This document shows, in pieces, positions 43,567-55,790 of a stretch of 64,000 nucleotides of DNA. The translations under genes and the position numbers were made by a program. This DNA is from Paenarthrobacter sp. A20 (GTDB lineage Bacteria > Actinomycetota > Actinomycetes > Actinomycetales > Micrococcaceae): contig NZ_JALJWH010000001.1 in the NCBI RefSeq assembly GCF_024168825.1, forward strand, positions 4,216,001 to 4,280,000, read 5' to 3'. The notes beneath the pieces are model-generated. The model was given only the letters and a program-made list of their open reading frames with translations. It did no database searches and was not told the origin of the DNA. Positions within the stretch are counted from its first letter, which is position 1. Each line of letters opens with the position of its first letter.

Positions 43567-46500
43567 CTAGCGTCGAACGATTGACCTCAAGAGCCTTAAT
43601 GCTACCGACAGTGAAGCCATGTCGTCGGCTTCGAGAGCGTTGACCTCATCAAACATGGTCTTGGCACGCCCGAGTTGCTCGGCATTCTGGCCTTCCCAAG
43701 CCCTCAGCCGGTCTTCAGCCACGGTGCCGGACTCCGTCGACTCAAGGACCGACGTCGTCATATCCGCCACTGTCGAGTACAAGTCATCCCGAAGTGCTGC
43801 CCGAGCCAGCGCCTGCCAACGGTCATCCCGCGGCAATGAACTTATTCGTTCCAGCAGCGAGTCCACGTGGAAGCGGTTGAACACGGTGTAATAGACATGC
43901 GCAACATCCTCGACGCTGTCGCCGCCGCCTTGGGCAATCCTGGAGATGTCCAAAAGTGCGTAACTCTCGAAGAGCTCCACCCACCGGTGGGCAAGATGCT
44001 CAGGCAGCTCCCAGCCGCGGGCTTTCTCCAGCCAACTAGTAATGCGGACCTTGTCCTCGCCCCGAAGGTAGTCCAGGAGTTTGGCCCTCAAAGGCACCAT
44101 CATCGGCTTGAATGATTCGACAACCTTGGAAATCGGCTGTGACGCCATCCCTTGTCCCAGCACCCATCGCACTGCCCGGTCGAGCAGTCGACGGATATCC
44201 AGGTGGACTTCACTCCAGTGTTCCGTCGGGAAAGATGCAGGGAGTGCGTTCAGCTCCGCCACCATGGGATCGAGGTCATAGATTTCACGCAGCGCCACGA
44301 ATGCCTTGGCGACTGCTACCTCGTTCGCCGACGTCTCTTCGATCGCCCGGAAAGCAAACGTGATGCCGCCCAGGTTGATGATGTCATTGGCCACTACAGT
44401 TGCGATGATCTCGCGCCGCAGGGGGTGGGTGTCCAGCTCGGCGTCGAATTTCTCCCGCAATTGCTGGGGGAAGTAGTTGCGGATGGTGTCCGCAAACCAA
44501 GGATCGTCGGCAAGGTTGCTGTCCCGCAACGCAGCGCCGAGCTCGATCTTGGCGTAGGCGGCCAGGACCGCCAGTTCGGGCGACGTCAAACCCTGGCCCT
44601 GCTCCAACCTCGCACGAAGGGTATCCGTGGTGGGCAACGCTTCAAGATCACGCTTGAGGTCGGCAGACTTCTCCAGCCAGTCCATCAGGCGCTCGTAACT
44701 CGGGCTCCAGTCGGCAACCCGTGTCCGATCGTTCAGGAGCAGGATGTTTTGGTCGATATTGTCCTGCAGGACGAGGCGTCCCACTTCGTCCGTCATGGCC
44801 GCCAGGAAAGACGCGCGCTCTGCAGCATCCAGCTTTCCGGCCGCGACCATGCGATCAACGAAGATCTTGATGTTGACCTCGTGGTCGGAGCAGTCCACTC
44901 CGGCAGAGTTGTCGATCGCGTCTGTATTAAGGATGACCCCCTGCAAGGCCGCTTCGATACGTCCGCGCTGCGTCAAACCGAGGTTTCCGCCTTCGCCCAC
45001 GACCTTGACCCGAAGGTCGCGGCCGTCCACACGAATGGCATCATTTGCTTTGTCGCCAACGGCCGCATGTGTTTCCGTGCTGGCCTTGACGTACGTGCCA
45101 ATGCCGCCGTTGTAGAGAAGGTCTGCCGGAGCCAACAAAATCGCACGAAGAAGTTCGGGCGGACTCAGCTGCGTCGTGCCATCGGGCAAGCCCAGGGCCT
45201 TGCGGACTTGGTCGGAAACCGGGATGGTCTTGGCATGGCGCGGGTAAACGCCGCCACCTTCGCTGATGAGCGACCTGTCATAGTCGTCCCAGGACGACCG
45301 AGGCAATTCGAACAGTCTCTGCCGTTCCGCAAAGGACGTCGCGGCATCAGGTGCAGGATCAAGGAAGATGTGCCGGTGGTCGAAAGCCGCCAGAAGCCGG
45401 ATGTGACGGGAAAGCAGCATCCCGTTACCGAAGACGTCACCGGACATGTCGCCAACACCAACTACGGTGAATTCTTCGGTCTGGGTGTCCAGGTCGAGCT
45501 CGCTGAAGTGCCTCTTGACTGACTCCCACGCACCACGTGCAGTGATACCCATGGCCTTGTGGTCGTAGCCGACGGATCCGCCGGAGGCAAAGGCATCGCC
45601 CAGCCAGAAGCCATAATCGGCAGCCAGCCCGTTGGCGGTGTCAGAGAACGTCGCCGTTCCTTTATCCGCTGCCACCACCAAATAGGAGTCGTCGCCGTCG
45701 TGTCGAACGACGTCCGACGGCGGTACAAGCCTCTCGCCATCAGCCGAAGTTACGAGGTTGTCGGTGATGTCGAGCAGACCCCGGATGAAGGTCTTGTAGC
45801 TCTCAATTCCTTCAGCCATCCAGGCTGCACGGTCGGTTGCCGGGTTGGGAAGTTTCTTGGCAAAGAACCCACCCTTGGCGCCAGTAGGCACGATGACTGC
45901 GTTCTTGACAGTCTGCGCCTTCACGAGGCCGAGGATCTCGGTCCGGAAATCTTCCCTGCGGTCCGACCAGCGAAGGCCGCCGCGGGCCACCTTTCCGAAC
46001 CTCAGGTGAACGCCCTCTACCCGGGGAGAGTAGACCCAGATCTCGAACATGGGACGTGGGAAGGGCAGCCCGTCAATCGACGTAGGGTCCAGCTTGAAGC
46101 TGAGGTATTCCTTGTTCTGGAAATAGTTGGTCCGCAGGGTGGACTCAATCAGGTTCACGAAAGTGCGCAGTACACGGTCCGCATCCAAGGTGGCAACCTG
46201 CTCAATGGACTCCGAGAGGGCTGCCCGGGCGGCGGCTTGGCGTTCAGGCCGGAGATCCTCCGCTACCGCAGGATCGAAGCGGGCGGAGAAGAGGGCGTTA
46301 AGCCCCCGGGCGACATCGGGGTTGCCCAGAAGCGTGTCGGCTATGAAACCGAACGAGTTGGTGTTGCCCATTTGGCGCATGTACTTGGCGTACGCGCGGA
46401 GAACCACCACCTGCCGCCAGTGCATGCCTTCACGCAGCACCAGACGGTCAAAGTTATCCGATTCCACGGCCCCCGTGACGGCAGCTCCAAAGGAATCGGC

Positions 46501-48429
46501 GAGAAGGTCGCCGGTGGCGATGGGATCGACACCGGCGGGATACTTCAGCCCGAGGTCGTAAAGGAAGAAGTCGCGGTGGTCGGACGTTTCTATTTCGAAA
46601 GGCCGTTCGTCCAATACCTCAAGGCCAAGATTATGGAAGTACGGAAGGATCTGGCTCAAGCTCTTGGGCTCCATGAGGTAGAGCTTGACGCGGGCGTCCT
46701 CCTCCAAGGCTTCGCCGGCACCGTCGGGAAGGTACACGTGAACACCCGGCTTGACCTGCTTGGTTGCTTCCCCGGCACGCTCGGCCTGCGCTCCGTATTT
46801 CTCGAAGCGTTCGATGTCCTCCAGCGCATCCTCAACCTCGTAGTCGACGCGGTAGCCTGCCGGGAATGCCTCGGCCCACAGCGCAGACAGGACATCGGCA
46901 TTCTCCGCGGGGCGGTGTTCGCGGAGGACCTCGGCAACACCTTCGCTCCAGGATCGGGATGCCCTCATCAGCCGGTGTTCGAGCTCCGCCACGTTGACTT
47001 CAGCGAGTTCAGCTGTACGTGGCAGCCTGATCCGGAAGAAGACACGAGCCAAGGCAGACTCGGTTATTCGAGCCTCGTAATCGATGCTCTCAGCTTGGAA
47101 GGTTTCCCGTAGTTCTTGCTCGATCCGAAGGCGAACGCTGGTGGTGTAGCGGTCGCGGGGCAGATATACGACTGCGGACATGAAGCGGCCATAGATGTCA
47201 GGGCGGAGGAAGAGCTTGGTCCGGCGGCGTTCCTGCAGGCGCTGAATGCCGGTAGCTGTGGCAGCCAGGTCCGCTATTTCGATCTGGAACAGTTCATCAC
47301 GCGGGTACGTCTCCAGAATGCCGAGGAGGTCCTTGCCGGAATGAGAGTCAATCGGGAACCCTGCGTTCCGCAGTACGGCGTCGACCTTGTCGCGAACGAT
47401 GGGGATGTTCCGGACAGATCCTGTATACGCACTCGTTGCGAATAGCCCGATGAAGCGCCGCTCCCCATTAACGTTGCCCAAAGCGTCAAAGCTCTTGACT
47501 CCGATGTAGTCGAGATACGCGGGCCGGTGAACTGTGGACCGGGAGTTCGCTTTGGTGATCACCAGTGCGCGCTTTTCCCGGGCACGCTTACGACCGGCAT
47601 CGGTCAGATGCTGGACCTGGCGTGTGGTGTCGCCCGCGCGGAGAAGCCCAAGACCGCTGTCGTCACGCAGTTGAAGGACGTCCTCACCTTCTTCGTCAAC
47701 GAGATCGTATTCGCGGTATCCCAAGAACGTGAAGTTACCGTTATCCAGCCACCGCAAGAGATCCTGGGCCTGCCGGAGTTCGGCGACTTGTTCAGGGTGG
47801 GATACGCTCCCAAGTGCTTCAGCCAGTTCAAGTGCTTTGCTACGCATCTTTGGCCAGTCCTCGACCGCCGCCTTGACATCACCGAGGACACGTTGCAGTC
47901 CTGCGATCAATTCTGCACGGGCTTCGTCGCTGACCCGGTCGATTTCCACAGCGATCCACGACTCCATATGGGAGGCGTTGTCGCCGTCACCGAGAAGATG
48001 GGCAATGCTGGGTAAGGCAGCGGTATCGCCGCTGGATATTCCGACGTTGGACGGAACTCTGGAAATATTGCGCAGTTCCCCGGACACCCGATCACGGGTG
48101 ACCACGAACAAGGGGTGCATTACCAACCTGATGGCGCAGTTCTGGCGAACGAGTTCTGCGTTAACAGAGTCGACAAGGAACGGCATATCGTCCGTGACGA
48201 TGTAGACGACGCTTCGGTCAGCCTCACTGGCGATCTCGACGACGGCGTTGCCCGGCAAACGGGACTGCGCGACACTTCTGTGATTGGTAGCCCGCGATAT
48301 CAGAAGCTCAGGAGAGTATGCGCGGGAGTCCTCCTCTGCGAGGTGCTCATAGTAGTCACCAAAGAACCCCTCCCGGACAACTGCTGCATCGGACCGATCC
48401 TCTACGCTGGATCCTGACGACATCGACAA
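43567..48429 (-). CDS. NAD-specific glutamate dehydrogenase, large (180-kDa) type
   Basis: 1620 residues, the normal length for the L_180 class. The N-terminal half (~1-700) has ACT-like regulatory segments (VYIVTDDMPFLVDSVN). The catalytic half (~740-1250) has KGGFFAKKLPNPA, with the substrate-binding lysines, and GYDHKAMGITARGAWESVK. The NAD-binding part carries VVGEGGNLGLTQRGRIE. A helical C-terminus ends after ~1500. It deaminates glutamate to 2-oxoglutarate, linking amino acid catabolism to the TCA cycle. It ends 31 bases before the pdtaS start in the same direction, so read-through between them is possible. Confidence 0.96.
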   Translation of the reverse strand: MSMSSGSSVEDRSDAAVVREGFFGDYYEHLAEEDSRAYSPELLISRATNHRSVAQSRLPGNAVVEIASEADRSVVYIVTDDMPFLVDSVNAELVRQNCAIRLVMHPLFVVTRDRVSGELRNISRVPSNVGISSGDTAALPSIAHLLGDGDNASHMESWIAVEIDRVSDEARAELIAGLQRVLGDVKAAVEDWPKMRSKALELAEALGSVSHPEQVAELRQAQDLLRWLDNGNFTFLGYREYDLVDEEGEDVLQLRDDSGLGLLRAGDTTRQVQHLTDAGRKRAREKRALVITKANSRSTVHRPAYLDYIGVKSFDALGNVNGERRFIGLFATSAYTGSVRNIPIVRDKVDAVLRNAGFPIDSHSGKDLLGILETYPRDELFQIEIADLAATATGIQRLQERRRTKLFLRPDIYGRFMSAVVYLPRDRYTTSVRLRIEQELRETFQAESIDYEARITESALARVFFRIRLPRTAELAEVNVAELEHRLMRASRSWSEGVAEVLREHRPAENADVLSALWAEAFPAGYRVDYEVEDALEDIERFEKYGAQAERAGEATKQVKPGVHVYLPDGAGEALEEDARVKLYLMEPKSLSQILPYFHNLGLEVLDERPFEIETSDHRDFFLYDLGLKYPAGVDPIATGDLLADSFGAAVTGAVESDNFDRLVLREGMHWRQVVVLRAYAKYMRQMGNTNSFGFIADTLLGNPDVARGLNALFSARFDPAVAEDLRPERQAAARAALSESIEQVATLDADRVLRTFVNLIESTLRTNYFQNKEYLSFKLDPTSIDGLPFPRPMFEIWVYSPRVEGVHLRFGKVARGGLRWSDRREDFRTEILGLVKAQTVKNAVIVPTGAKGGFFAKKLPNPATDRAAWMAEGIESYKTFIRGLLDITDNLVTSADGERLVPPSDVVRHDGDDSYLVVAADKGTATFSDTANGLAADYGFWLGDAFASGGSVGYDHKAMGITARGAWESVKRHFSELDLDTQTEEFTVVGVGDMSGDVFGNGMLLSRHIRLLAAFDHRHIFLDPAPDAATSFAERQRLFELPRSSWDDYDRSLISEGGGVYPRHAKTIPVSDQVRKALGLPDGTTQLSPPELLRAILLAPADLLYNGGIGTYVKASTETHAAVGDKANDAIRVDGRDLRVKVVGEGGNLGLTQRGRIEAALQGVILNTDAIDNSAGVDCSDHEVNIKIFVDRMVAAGKLDAAERASFLAAMTDEVGRLVLQDNIDQNILLLNDRTRVADWSPSYERLMDWLEKSADLKRDLEALPTTDTLRARLEQGQGLTSPELAVLAAYAKIELGAALRDSNLADDPWFADTIRNYFPQQLREKFDAELDTHPLRREIIATVVANDIINLGGITFAFRAIEETSANEVAVAKAFVALREIYDLDPMVAELNALPASFPTEHWSEVHLDIRRLLDRAVRWVLGQGMASQPISKVVESFKPMMVPLRAKLLDYLRGEDKVRITSWLEKARGWELPEHLAHRWVELFESYALLDISRIAQGGGDSVEDVAHVYYTVFNRFHVDSLLERISSLPRDDRWQALARAALRDDLYSTVADMTTSVLESTESGTVAEDRLRAWEGQNAEQLGRAKTMFDEVNALEADDMASLSVALRLLRSIVRR

Positions 48430-48480
48430 ACGCCTCCATCACATGTTGATTGCTGCGACTCTGCAGCCCACATGGTGAGC

Positions 48481-49791
48481 CTAGCGCTTTAGGAAGCGGG
48501 AGGCTCTGGTAGTTAGTACAGAAGATTTTGGATTTTGCTGGGCAGGCGCACAGACCAAATTGGCAATGGCGACACGAAGCGCCGATTCTGGTGCAACTTC
48601 GAGTAGAACCGATCCGGAAAGCAATGCGGCGTCGCAGGCCACCGGATCAGCCGGCAGGTAGGCATCGATTCCCGTTCCCGGGCCGTAGCGGTCCCAGGCG
48701 TCCTCCAATTGCTGTTTTGGCGAATGGCCCACGGTGGAGCGCCTGACCTTGTTCAGCACGATACGTGGGGATGCTTGCGGAACTGCTGCTTCAAGTTCGG
48801 CCAGTCCACGAACCAAGCGTGGCACCCCGACCGCATCCGCTGCCCCCACGGCGAACACGACATCTGCTGTTTCCAGGCTGCGGAGGGTTGCAGCGTTTCT
48901 CCTCGGTGCCATGGTGTCAAAGCTCAGCTCTTCATCCGATTCGAGGCAGAACCCTGTGTCCACGACCACAACATCCGCCAAGTGCCTGGCTCGTTCGAGT
49001 ACCAGTGAGAGTGCCGCCGACCTGAGCTCGGTCCAACGGTCAGCGCGTGTAGTACCCGTAAGTACGCGGAATGAGCCACCCTTGGTGAAGACGGGGATAG
49101 CCGTCGTCTTAAGGGAGCTGACGTCAAGCATGCCCTGATCTGCGAGCCTGCACGCTTGGGCCAGGCCGGCGGACTCGTCCAAGAGTCCCAGAACCGCAGA
49201 GACGCTGGCACCGTAGCTGTCAGCGTCCACAAGAAGGACAGATTGACCATTCAATGCCAATTCCGCTGCGATATTGACCGCGACGAGGGTTCGGCCTGGC
49301 GAACCTACAGGCCCCCAGACGGCAATGACCTGGCCTGCGCCCCTTGACACTTCGTCCGCAATTTCGGTTGCCGGCAGTAAGACCAAGTCCTCCCCGGCAT
49401 CTGCGAATCCCACGTCATGCCCCGACCCCAGACGGCCGCGGGTGTGCTCGCGGGCAACAGCCTCGGAGATTCTGGCTGCGAGTGCTGAAGGTTCTATTCC
49501 GGAAGCTGCTGCGACAACACCGATTGACCGCAAACGGTGGGTTTCGGCTGGATCGTCCGTCAAGGCTACGATGGAAACTCCAACCGCCCCAAGCCGATCG
49601 ACCAAAGTTGTCGTCAGTTCCTCGGAGCCCTCAGCCACGACAGCAGCCATCGCAAGGCCGCTTTGGCAGGCAGCCATCAGCTCAGCCAGCTCAGAACAAC
49701 GACGAACCACCGTCACCGGGCCATGAAGTCGTTCCAGCCCTCCGACTACGGCCTCTCGCGCACTGCCGACAGTAACAATGGGAATACTCAT
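48481..49791 (-). CDS. CpaE/TadZ-like ATPase
   Basis: 436 residues: an N-terminal receiver-like domain (~1-125; VGVSIVALTDDPAETHRL) and a MinD/ParA-type ATPase domain (~155-420). The region IAVWGPVGSPGRTLVAVNIA replaces the canonical deviant Walker A K-G-G-x-G-K-T/S, so ATP binding may be altered. LLVDADSYGASVSAVLGLLDE is the Walker A' region. CpaE/TadZ places the Tad pilus machinery in the cell. The start overlaps the CpaB-like gene by four bases, although the tad operon is ~33 kb away. Confidence 0.83.
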   Translation of the reverse strand: MSIPIVTVGSAREAVVGGLERLHGPVTVVRRCSELAELMAACQSGLAMAAVVAEGSEELTTTLVDRLGAVGVSIVALTDDPAETHRLRSIGVVAAASGIEPSALAARISEAVAREHTRGRLGSGHDVGFADAGEDLVLLPATEIADEVSRGAGQVIAVWGPVGSPGRTLVAVNIAAELALNGQSVLLVDADSYGASVSAVLGLLDESAGLAQACRLADQGMLDVSSLKTTAIPVFTKGGSFRVLTGTTRADRWTELRSAALSLVLERARHLADVVVVDTGFCLESDEELSFDTMAPRRNAATLRSLETADVVFAVGAADAVGVPRLVRGLAELEAAVPQASPRIVLNKVRRSTVGHSPKQQLEDAWDRYGPGTGIDAYLPADPVACDAALLSGSVLLEVAPESALRVAIANLVCAPAQQNPKSSVLTTRASRFLKR

Positions 49792-50432
49792 TGGCCTGAG
49801 CCTGCTGGGTTCCAGACTACGGAAATATTAGCTTTGTTCGCCTGGGCACCCAACAGTTTGGGTATCTGCTCATCAGTCACCAAGACCTGAACCACGGTGG
49901 TCTTCGAGGCGCCCAAGGTATCGGATCCCGAGGCCACATTGGCAATTTCTGCACCTGGCAGCAACAGCTGCGGCTTGTCATACGCATTGTTCGAACCCGG
50001 CATGGAAACCCATACGTCCACGCGCGCACCAGGCGTTGCTTGCTCGGGGAGTTCTTCATCCATTGAAATGGCGACTGGCTTCCTGTTCAAGGCGTCGGCC
50101 TTGCCCAGGCTCTGCTGGGGAATAAGCTGATTCTTCTCCACCCGCTGCAGAGCGACTTTGCCCGCTGCAAGGCCCTCCTCCACTGTCACGTAACTTGACT
50201 CGATGTCATCAAGCCGGACTTTGACGATAGACAAGTCCGCTGCCGTCACCGCCTGGCCCACGGAGATATCTTCCCGGGCCGCATAGACCTGCGTGGTCCT
50301 GTCAGCTGTGCCGACCAAGGCTATGACGCCCGCGATGGACGCCAACACCAGTAACACACCAATAAGAAGGCGGGGGTCCTTCCACGATGGCTTCTTCAGT
50401 CTCTGGCCGGCAACGATGGCTGCTGAACCCAT
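49788..50432 (-). CDS. SAF-domain protein, CpaB/RcpC-like
   Basis: 214 residues with an N-terminal membrane span (DPRLLIGVLLVLASIAGVIALVG) and a SAF domain (~60-130; ISVGQAVTAADLSIVKV, ALQRVEKNQLIPQQSL). A C-terminal RcpC-like segment contains VSMPGSNN. In Tad systems RcpC/CpaB binds cell-wall glycan and stabilises the pilus complex. ATG 50432 has GGGAGCAGGGA upstream. It forms a two-gene operon with the CpaE-like gene. Confidence 0.82.
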   Translation of the reverse strand: MGSAAIVAGQRLKKPSWKDPRLLIGVLLVLASIAGVIALVGTADRTTQVYAAREDISVGQAVTAADLSIVKVRLDDIESSYVTVEEGLAAGKVALQRVEKNQLIPQQSLGKADALNRKPVAISMDEELPEQATPGARVDVWVSMPGSNNAYDKPQLLLPGAEIANVASGSDTLGASKTTVVQVLVTDEQIPKLLGAQANKANISVVWNPAGSGQ

Positions 50433-50587
50433 TTCCCTGCTCCCCCGTCATGAGTAATGGCATGGACTACTGACCCGCCACACCATTCTTTACCGACGAC
50501 TTCTCATGCACCAAAGCCAATGAGGGCAAATGGCCTGAAACTGTGGATAAGTGCACCAAACGGGGGCATCAGTGGCAAAATGGATCC

Positions 50588-50809
50588 ATGCCCCGATTCC
50601 TGACTCTGGCGGACGTCGCCGAACAACTCCAAATCAACTCCCCACAGGCGTATGCCCTTGTCCGAAGCGGAGAATTGAAAGCCATCCAGGTAGGGGGCCG
50701 GGGGCAATGGCGTATCGAGGAAACGATGCTTGAGCAGTACATCCAGGAACGTTATGCAGAAGCCAGCCGCATGATCGAAGAGGCTAAGACCAAGTCACCC
50801 CAGACCTAG
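50588..50809 (+). CDS. BldC/excisionase-type helix-turn-helix protein
   Basis: 73 residues from ATG 50588. The motif LTLADVAEQLQINSPQAYALVRSGELKAIQVG and the tail QWRIEETMLEQYIQERY match MerR-like HTH_17 proteins of the BldC family, which bind DNA cooperatively. It diverges from the CpaB-like gene and converges with the next gene, overlapping its stop by four bases. It is probably a transcription regulator; its targets are unknown. Confidence 0.85.
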   Translation: MPRFLTLADVAEQLQINSPQAYALVRSGELKAIQVGGRGQWRIEETMLEQYIQERYAEASRMIEEAKTKSPQT

Positions 50810-51393
50810 TAGTTGCCGCGGGGCAGATCCTGGCCGCCGGCCGATGACAGTGCTGCCAGCGAGCTGAAAGGGATGGTCAACACTGCCCTCACGTTGCCGA
50901 CCCGACGCACCTCGCCGTCGGGGACAACCGCGAGATCGAAATGATCGCGACCGACCCTGTCGATGACGCCTTGTACTTTGTAGCCATCCCCCGTCCGAGC
51001 ACTAAGGTAAACAATCAGTTCGGCACGGTCCCTGGCCAACGCCCTCAAGGCAGCGGAAATCCCCAGCGAACGCTGCATCGGGGACAGAGGCTTTCGGACC
51101 GATCTGCCCAGTCCCTCGTATGAGAGCACTGAAGCGCAGGGAACCAGCCATTCCCGAGATCCGTCCACCAGCCCCAACCACTCGCCGCCTACATGTCGCA
51201 GGCTTCCGCGGATGATGCTGCCATCAGCCAGGACAATTTTGATCCCGGAACCGGCGACGGCTCGAAGGCGGTCCCCCAGCTCAATCGCAGCAAGTTCGAC
51301 CCTGGCCCGCTCCGATATCTCGGATTCCCTTTCCAGGGCGCGCTCTGCTGAAAATTGTGCTTCCAAGTCATCGAAGAGAGAGTCCCATCTCAT
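50806..51393 (-). CDS. Soluble protein of unknown function, Sm/SH3-like pattern
   Basis: 195 residues. After a charged N-terminal helix (~1-45), two similar beta-rich stretches appear: VAGSGIKIVLADGSIIRGSLRHVGGEWLGLVDG and VYLSARTGDGYKVQGVIDRVGRDHFDLAVV. They are reminiscent of tandem Sm-like or SH3-like barrels. No catalytic motif. It is convergent with the BldC-like gene (four-base overlap) and divergent from the LysM gene. The function is unknown. Confidence 0.75.
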   Translation of the reverse strand: MRWDSLFDDLEAQFSAERALERESEISERARVELAAIELGDRLRAVAGSGIKIVLADGSIIRGSLRHVGGEWLGLVDGSREWLVPCASVLSYEGLGRSVRKPLSPMQRSLGISAALRALARDRAELIVYLSARTGDGYKVQGVIDRVGRDHFDLAVVPDGEVRRVGNVRAVLTIPFSSLAALSSAGGQDLPRGNY

Positions 51394-51541
51394 GTGGTCA
51401 GACTAGGCTGCAACATGTAGGTACGGCGAATCCCGTTAAAGGCTCGTCAATCCGATTGGACAAGCACTAACAAATGTGCTCAAAATAGTCCAAGCGGTTC
51501 AAATGACATCAAAATCGATCAAACGGAGCCTGGGGGCCTGA
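51394..51541. other. Divergent intergenic region, AT-rich
   Basis: 148 bases between the Sm-like gene and the LysM gene. It contains CAATC-C-GATTG and a small hairpin (AGCAC/GTGCT, about 51465-51482), possible operator sequences. No gene is seen. Confidence 0.45.
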
Positions 51542-52315
51542 ATGGCACGAGCATTGCGCAATGACACTGCCCTGGCCGTATCGATTCTTGGACTAGGGCT
51601 GCTCCTTAGCTATGTGGGCCGCGTGCTCGTGAGTCAGTGGCAGTCCGCGGAGCGCCACGGGCACAGCATGTCGTTTGAACACCTCCTCGGTTTTGTTTCG
51701 AGCGCCGTCGGTGCGGGGATAGTAATGTGGTGGATCCTTTCCCTTCTGATCGCCTTCCTCACCTCGCTCTTGCACCGTGGCGGACAGCAGAGAAGAGCTG
51801 ACTTCATCTCCAAGTTCAGCCCCGGATTCATGGTGCGACTGGCAGTGGCAGTGCTGAGCTTGAATCTGTTTGGTGCATCAGTGGCGCACGCCAGTATGGA
51901 AACGTCCGATCCGGGCTGGAAACCGCAAGCCGGTAAATCCGTGCAGGCTGCACCCGCAGTGTGGACGCCGATGTCCTTGGTCGGCTCCGCCCCTGTCCCA
52001 CAAACGGCCGGCGTCGGAGAAACGGGAACCCCGGTCGATGATCCACGCTGGCAGCCCGGGCCCCTAGTGACTGATCCAGGGCTGCTGAGCCGTCAGTCCT
52101 CCCGGCAGGTTGCCACTGCCCACGAAACCGGCGTGGTAGTTGAAGCAGGAGATACCCTCTGGTCGATCGCCGCTTCGAGGCTGGGCCCTTTTGCCACGGA
52201 CGTCGACATCGCCTTGGCATGGCCCAAATGGTACGCCGCCAACAGGACCGTCATAGGCGGTGACCCCTCCGTGGTGCTTCCGGGCCAAGTGCTGCGGCCA
52301 CCCTTACCCGGCTAG
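51542..52315 (+). CDS. Membrane protein with C-terminal LysM domain
   Basis: 257 residues. Hydrophobic segments at ~12-32, 50-78 and ~98-118 precede a Gly/Pro/Val-rich linker. A LysM domain (~198-250; VVEAGDTLWSIAASRL, ending LPGQVLRPP) closes the protein. LysM binds peptidoglycan glycan, so the domain is probably outside the membrane. GGGGG lies just upstream of ATG 51542. The gene is upstream of the Rv3235-like and secA genes, as in related actinobacteria. Confidence 0.87.
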   Translation: MARALRNDTALAVSILGLGLLLSYVGRVLVSQWQSAERHGHSMSFEHLLGFVSSAVGAGIVMWWILSLLIAFLTSLLHRGGQQRRADFISKFSPGFMVRLAVAVLSLNLFGASVAHASMETSDPGWKPQAGKSVQAAPAVWTPMSLVGSAPVPQTAGVGETGTPVDDPRWQPGPLVTDPGLLSRQSSRQVATAHETGVVVEAGDTLWSIAASRLGPFATDVDIALAWPKWYAANRTVIGGDPSVVLPGQVLRPPLPG

Positions 52316-52460
52316 CATCCAGGGTCTCCGCCGCCCTTTCAAATCTTGGACGACACCCGCTCAGGGGCCAGGTCCGCGCGTCAAAGTTAATTCCAGCGTC
52401 ATCCCAGCAGAAGCCATTCGAGCAGGGCGTCCCCACGCCCGGGCTCAAGTAGTGAATGCC

Positions 52461-52466
52461 AGAGGG
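52461..52466 (+). promoter_or_regulatory. Ribosome binding site of the Rv3235-like gene
   Basis: AGAGGG, seven bases before ATG 52474. It favours this start over ATG 52456 or 52468. Confidence 0.6.
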
Positions 52467-52473
52467 TATGACC

Positions 52474-52896
52474 ATGACCGTTGCAACTGCAAGCCACCCG
52501 GCAGGGCGCCGGAGCGCCAAACGTCCTATCGCCGCGAAGGGCTCTAAGGCCCCTGATATCGATGTACGGCTGGTTGCGCGCAGCATCGCCCAGGCAGCGT
52601 TGGAGGTTCTGGCCGGCACCCGCCCGGTCAGCCAGCTTTCCAGGTCCTTGGATCCGGAATGCTACCTTTCCCTCCAGCATCGGGCCGCCCTCACGCGCAA
52701 GCACGCCGCCAGAATCCGGGCCAATTTGCGGCCACACCGGAGCCCCATGGTCCGTTCCGTCAGGGTTTGTTCCATCTCCGCAATTATTTGCGAAGCAAGC
52801 ATCGTTGTTGCAGAAGAACAAAGATGCCGGGCCATCGCCATGAGGTTGGAGCGCTTCGACGGCATCTGGCGGGTCACCGCTCTGGAAATCGGTTAG
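52474..52896 (+). CDS. Rv3235-family protein
   Basis: 140 residues from ATG 52474. A basic N-terminus (~25 residues) is followed by an alpha/beta domain (~30-140) with DVRLVARSIAQAALEVLAG, VRVCSISAIICEASIVV and RAIAMRLERFDGIWRVTALEI. These match Rv3235-type proteins, which resemble a SecB/SnoaL-like fold, found next to secA. It may associate with protein export, but evidence here is only position. The gene is convergent with secA. Confidence 0.82.
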   Translation: MTVATASHPAGRRSAKRPIAAKGSKAPDIDVRLVARSIAQAALEVLAGTRPVSQLSRSLDPECYLSLQHRAALTRKHAARIRANLRPHRSPMVRSVRVCSISAIICEASIVVAEEQRCRAIAMRLERFDGIWRVTALEIG

Positions 52897-52929
52897 CACC
52901 ACCGCGCCCGGCCACCATGACCACGTACG

Positions 52930-52972
52930 AAAAGGGTGGACCCCGGACAATGAGTCCGAGGTCCACCCTTTT
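52930..52972. terminator. Bidirectional terminator between the Rv3235-like gene and secA
   Basis: A 12-bp stem (AAAAGGGTGGAC / GTCCACCCTTTT) with a further inner pairing, and terminal A/T runs on both strands. Confidence 0.88.
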
Positions 52973-53006
52973 ACATACCGCGCTTGTCCCGCCCCAGCGG
53001 AATGGC

Positions 53007-55748
<2,742 letters not shown>

Positions 55749-55790
55749 GTGAAATTGCTCCCAGTCTCATGCTGCCGAATTCTGGCTGTT

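Noticed and set aside
45559..47112. 517-codon plus-strand open frame inside NAD-GDH
   Set aside because: Shadow frame of a gene with full-length homology; no recognisable motif.
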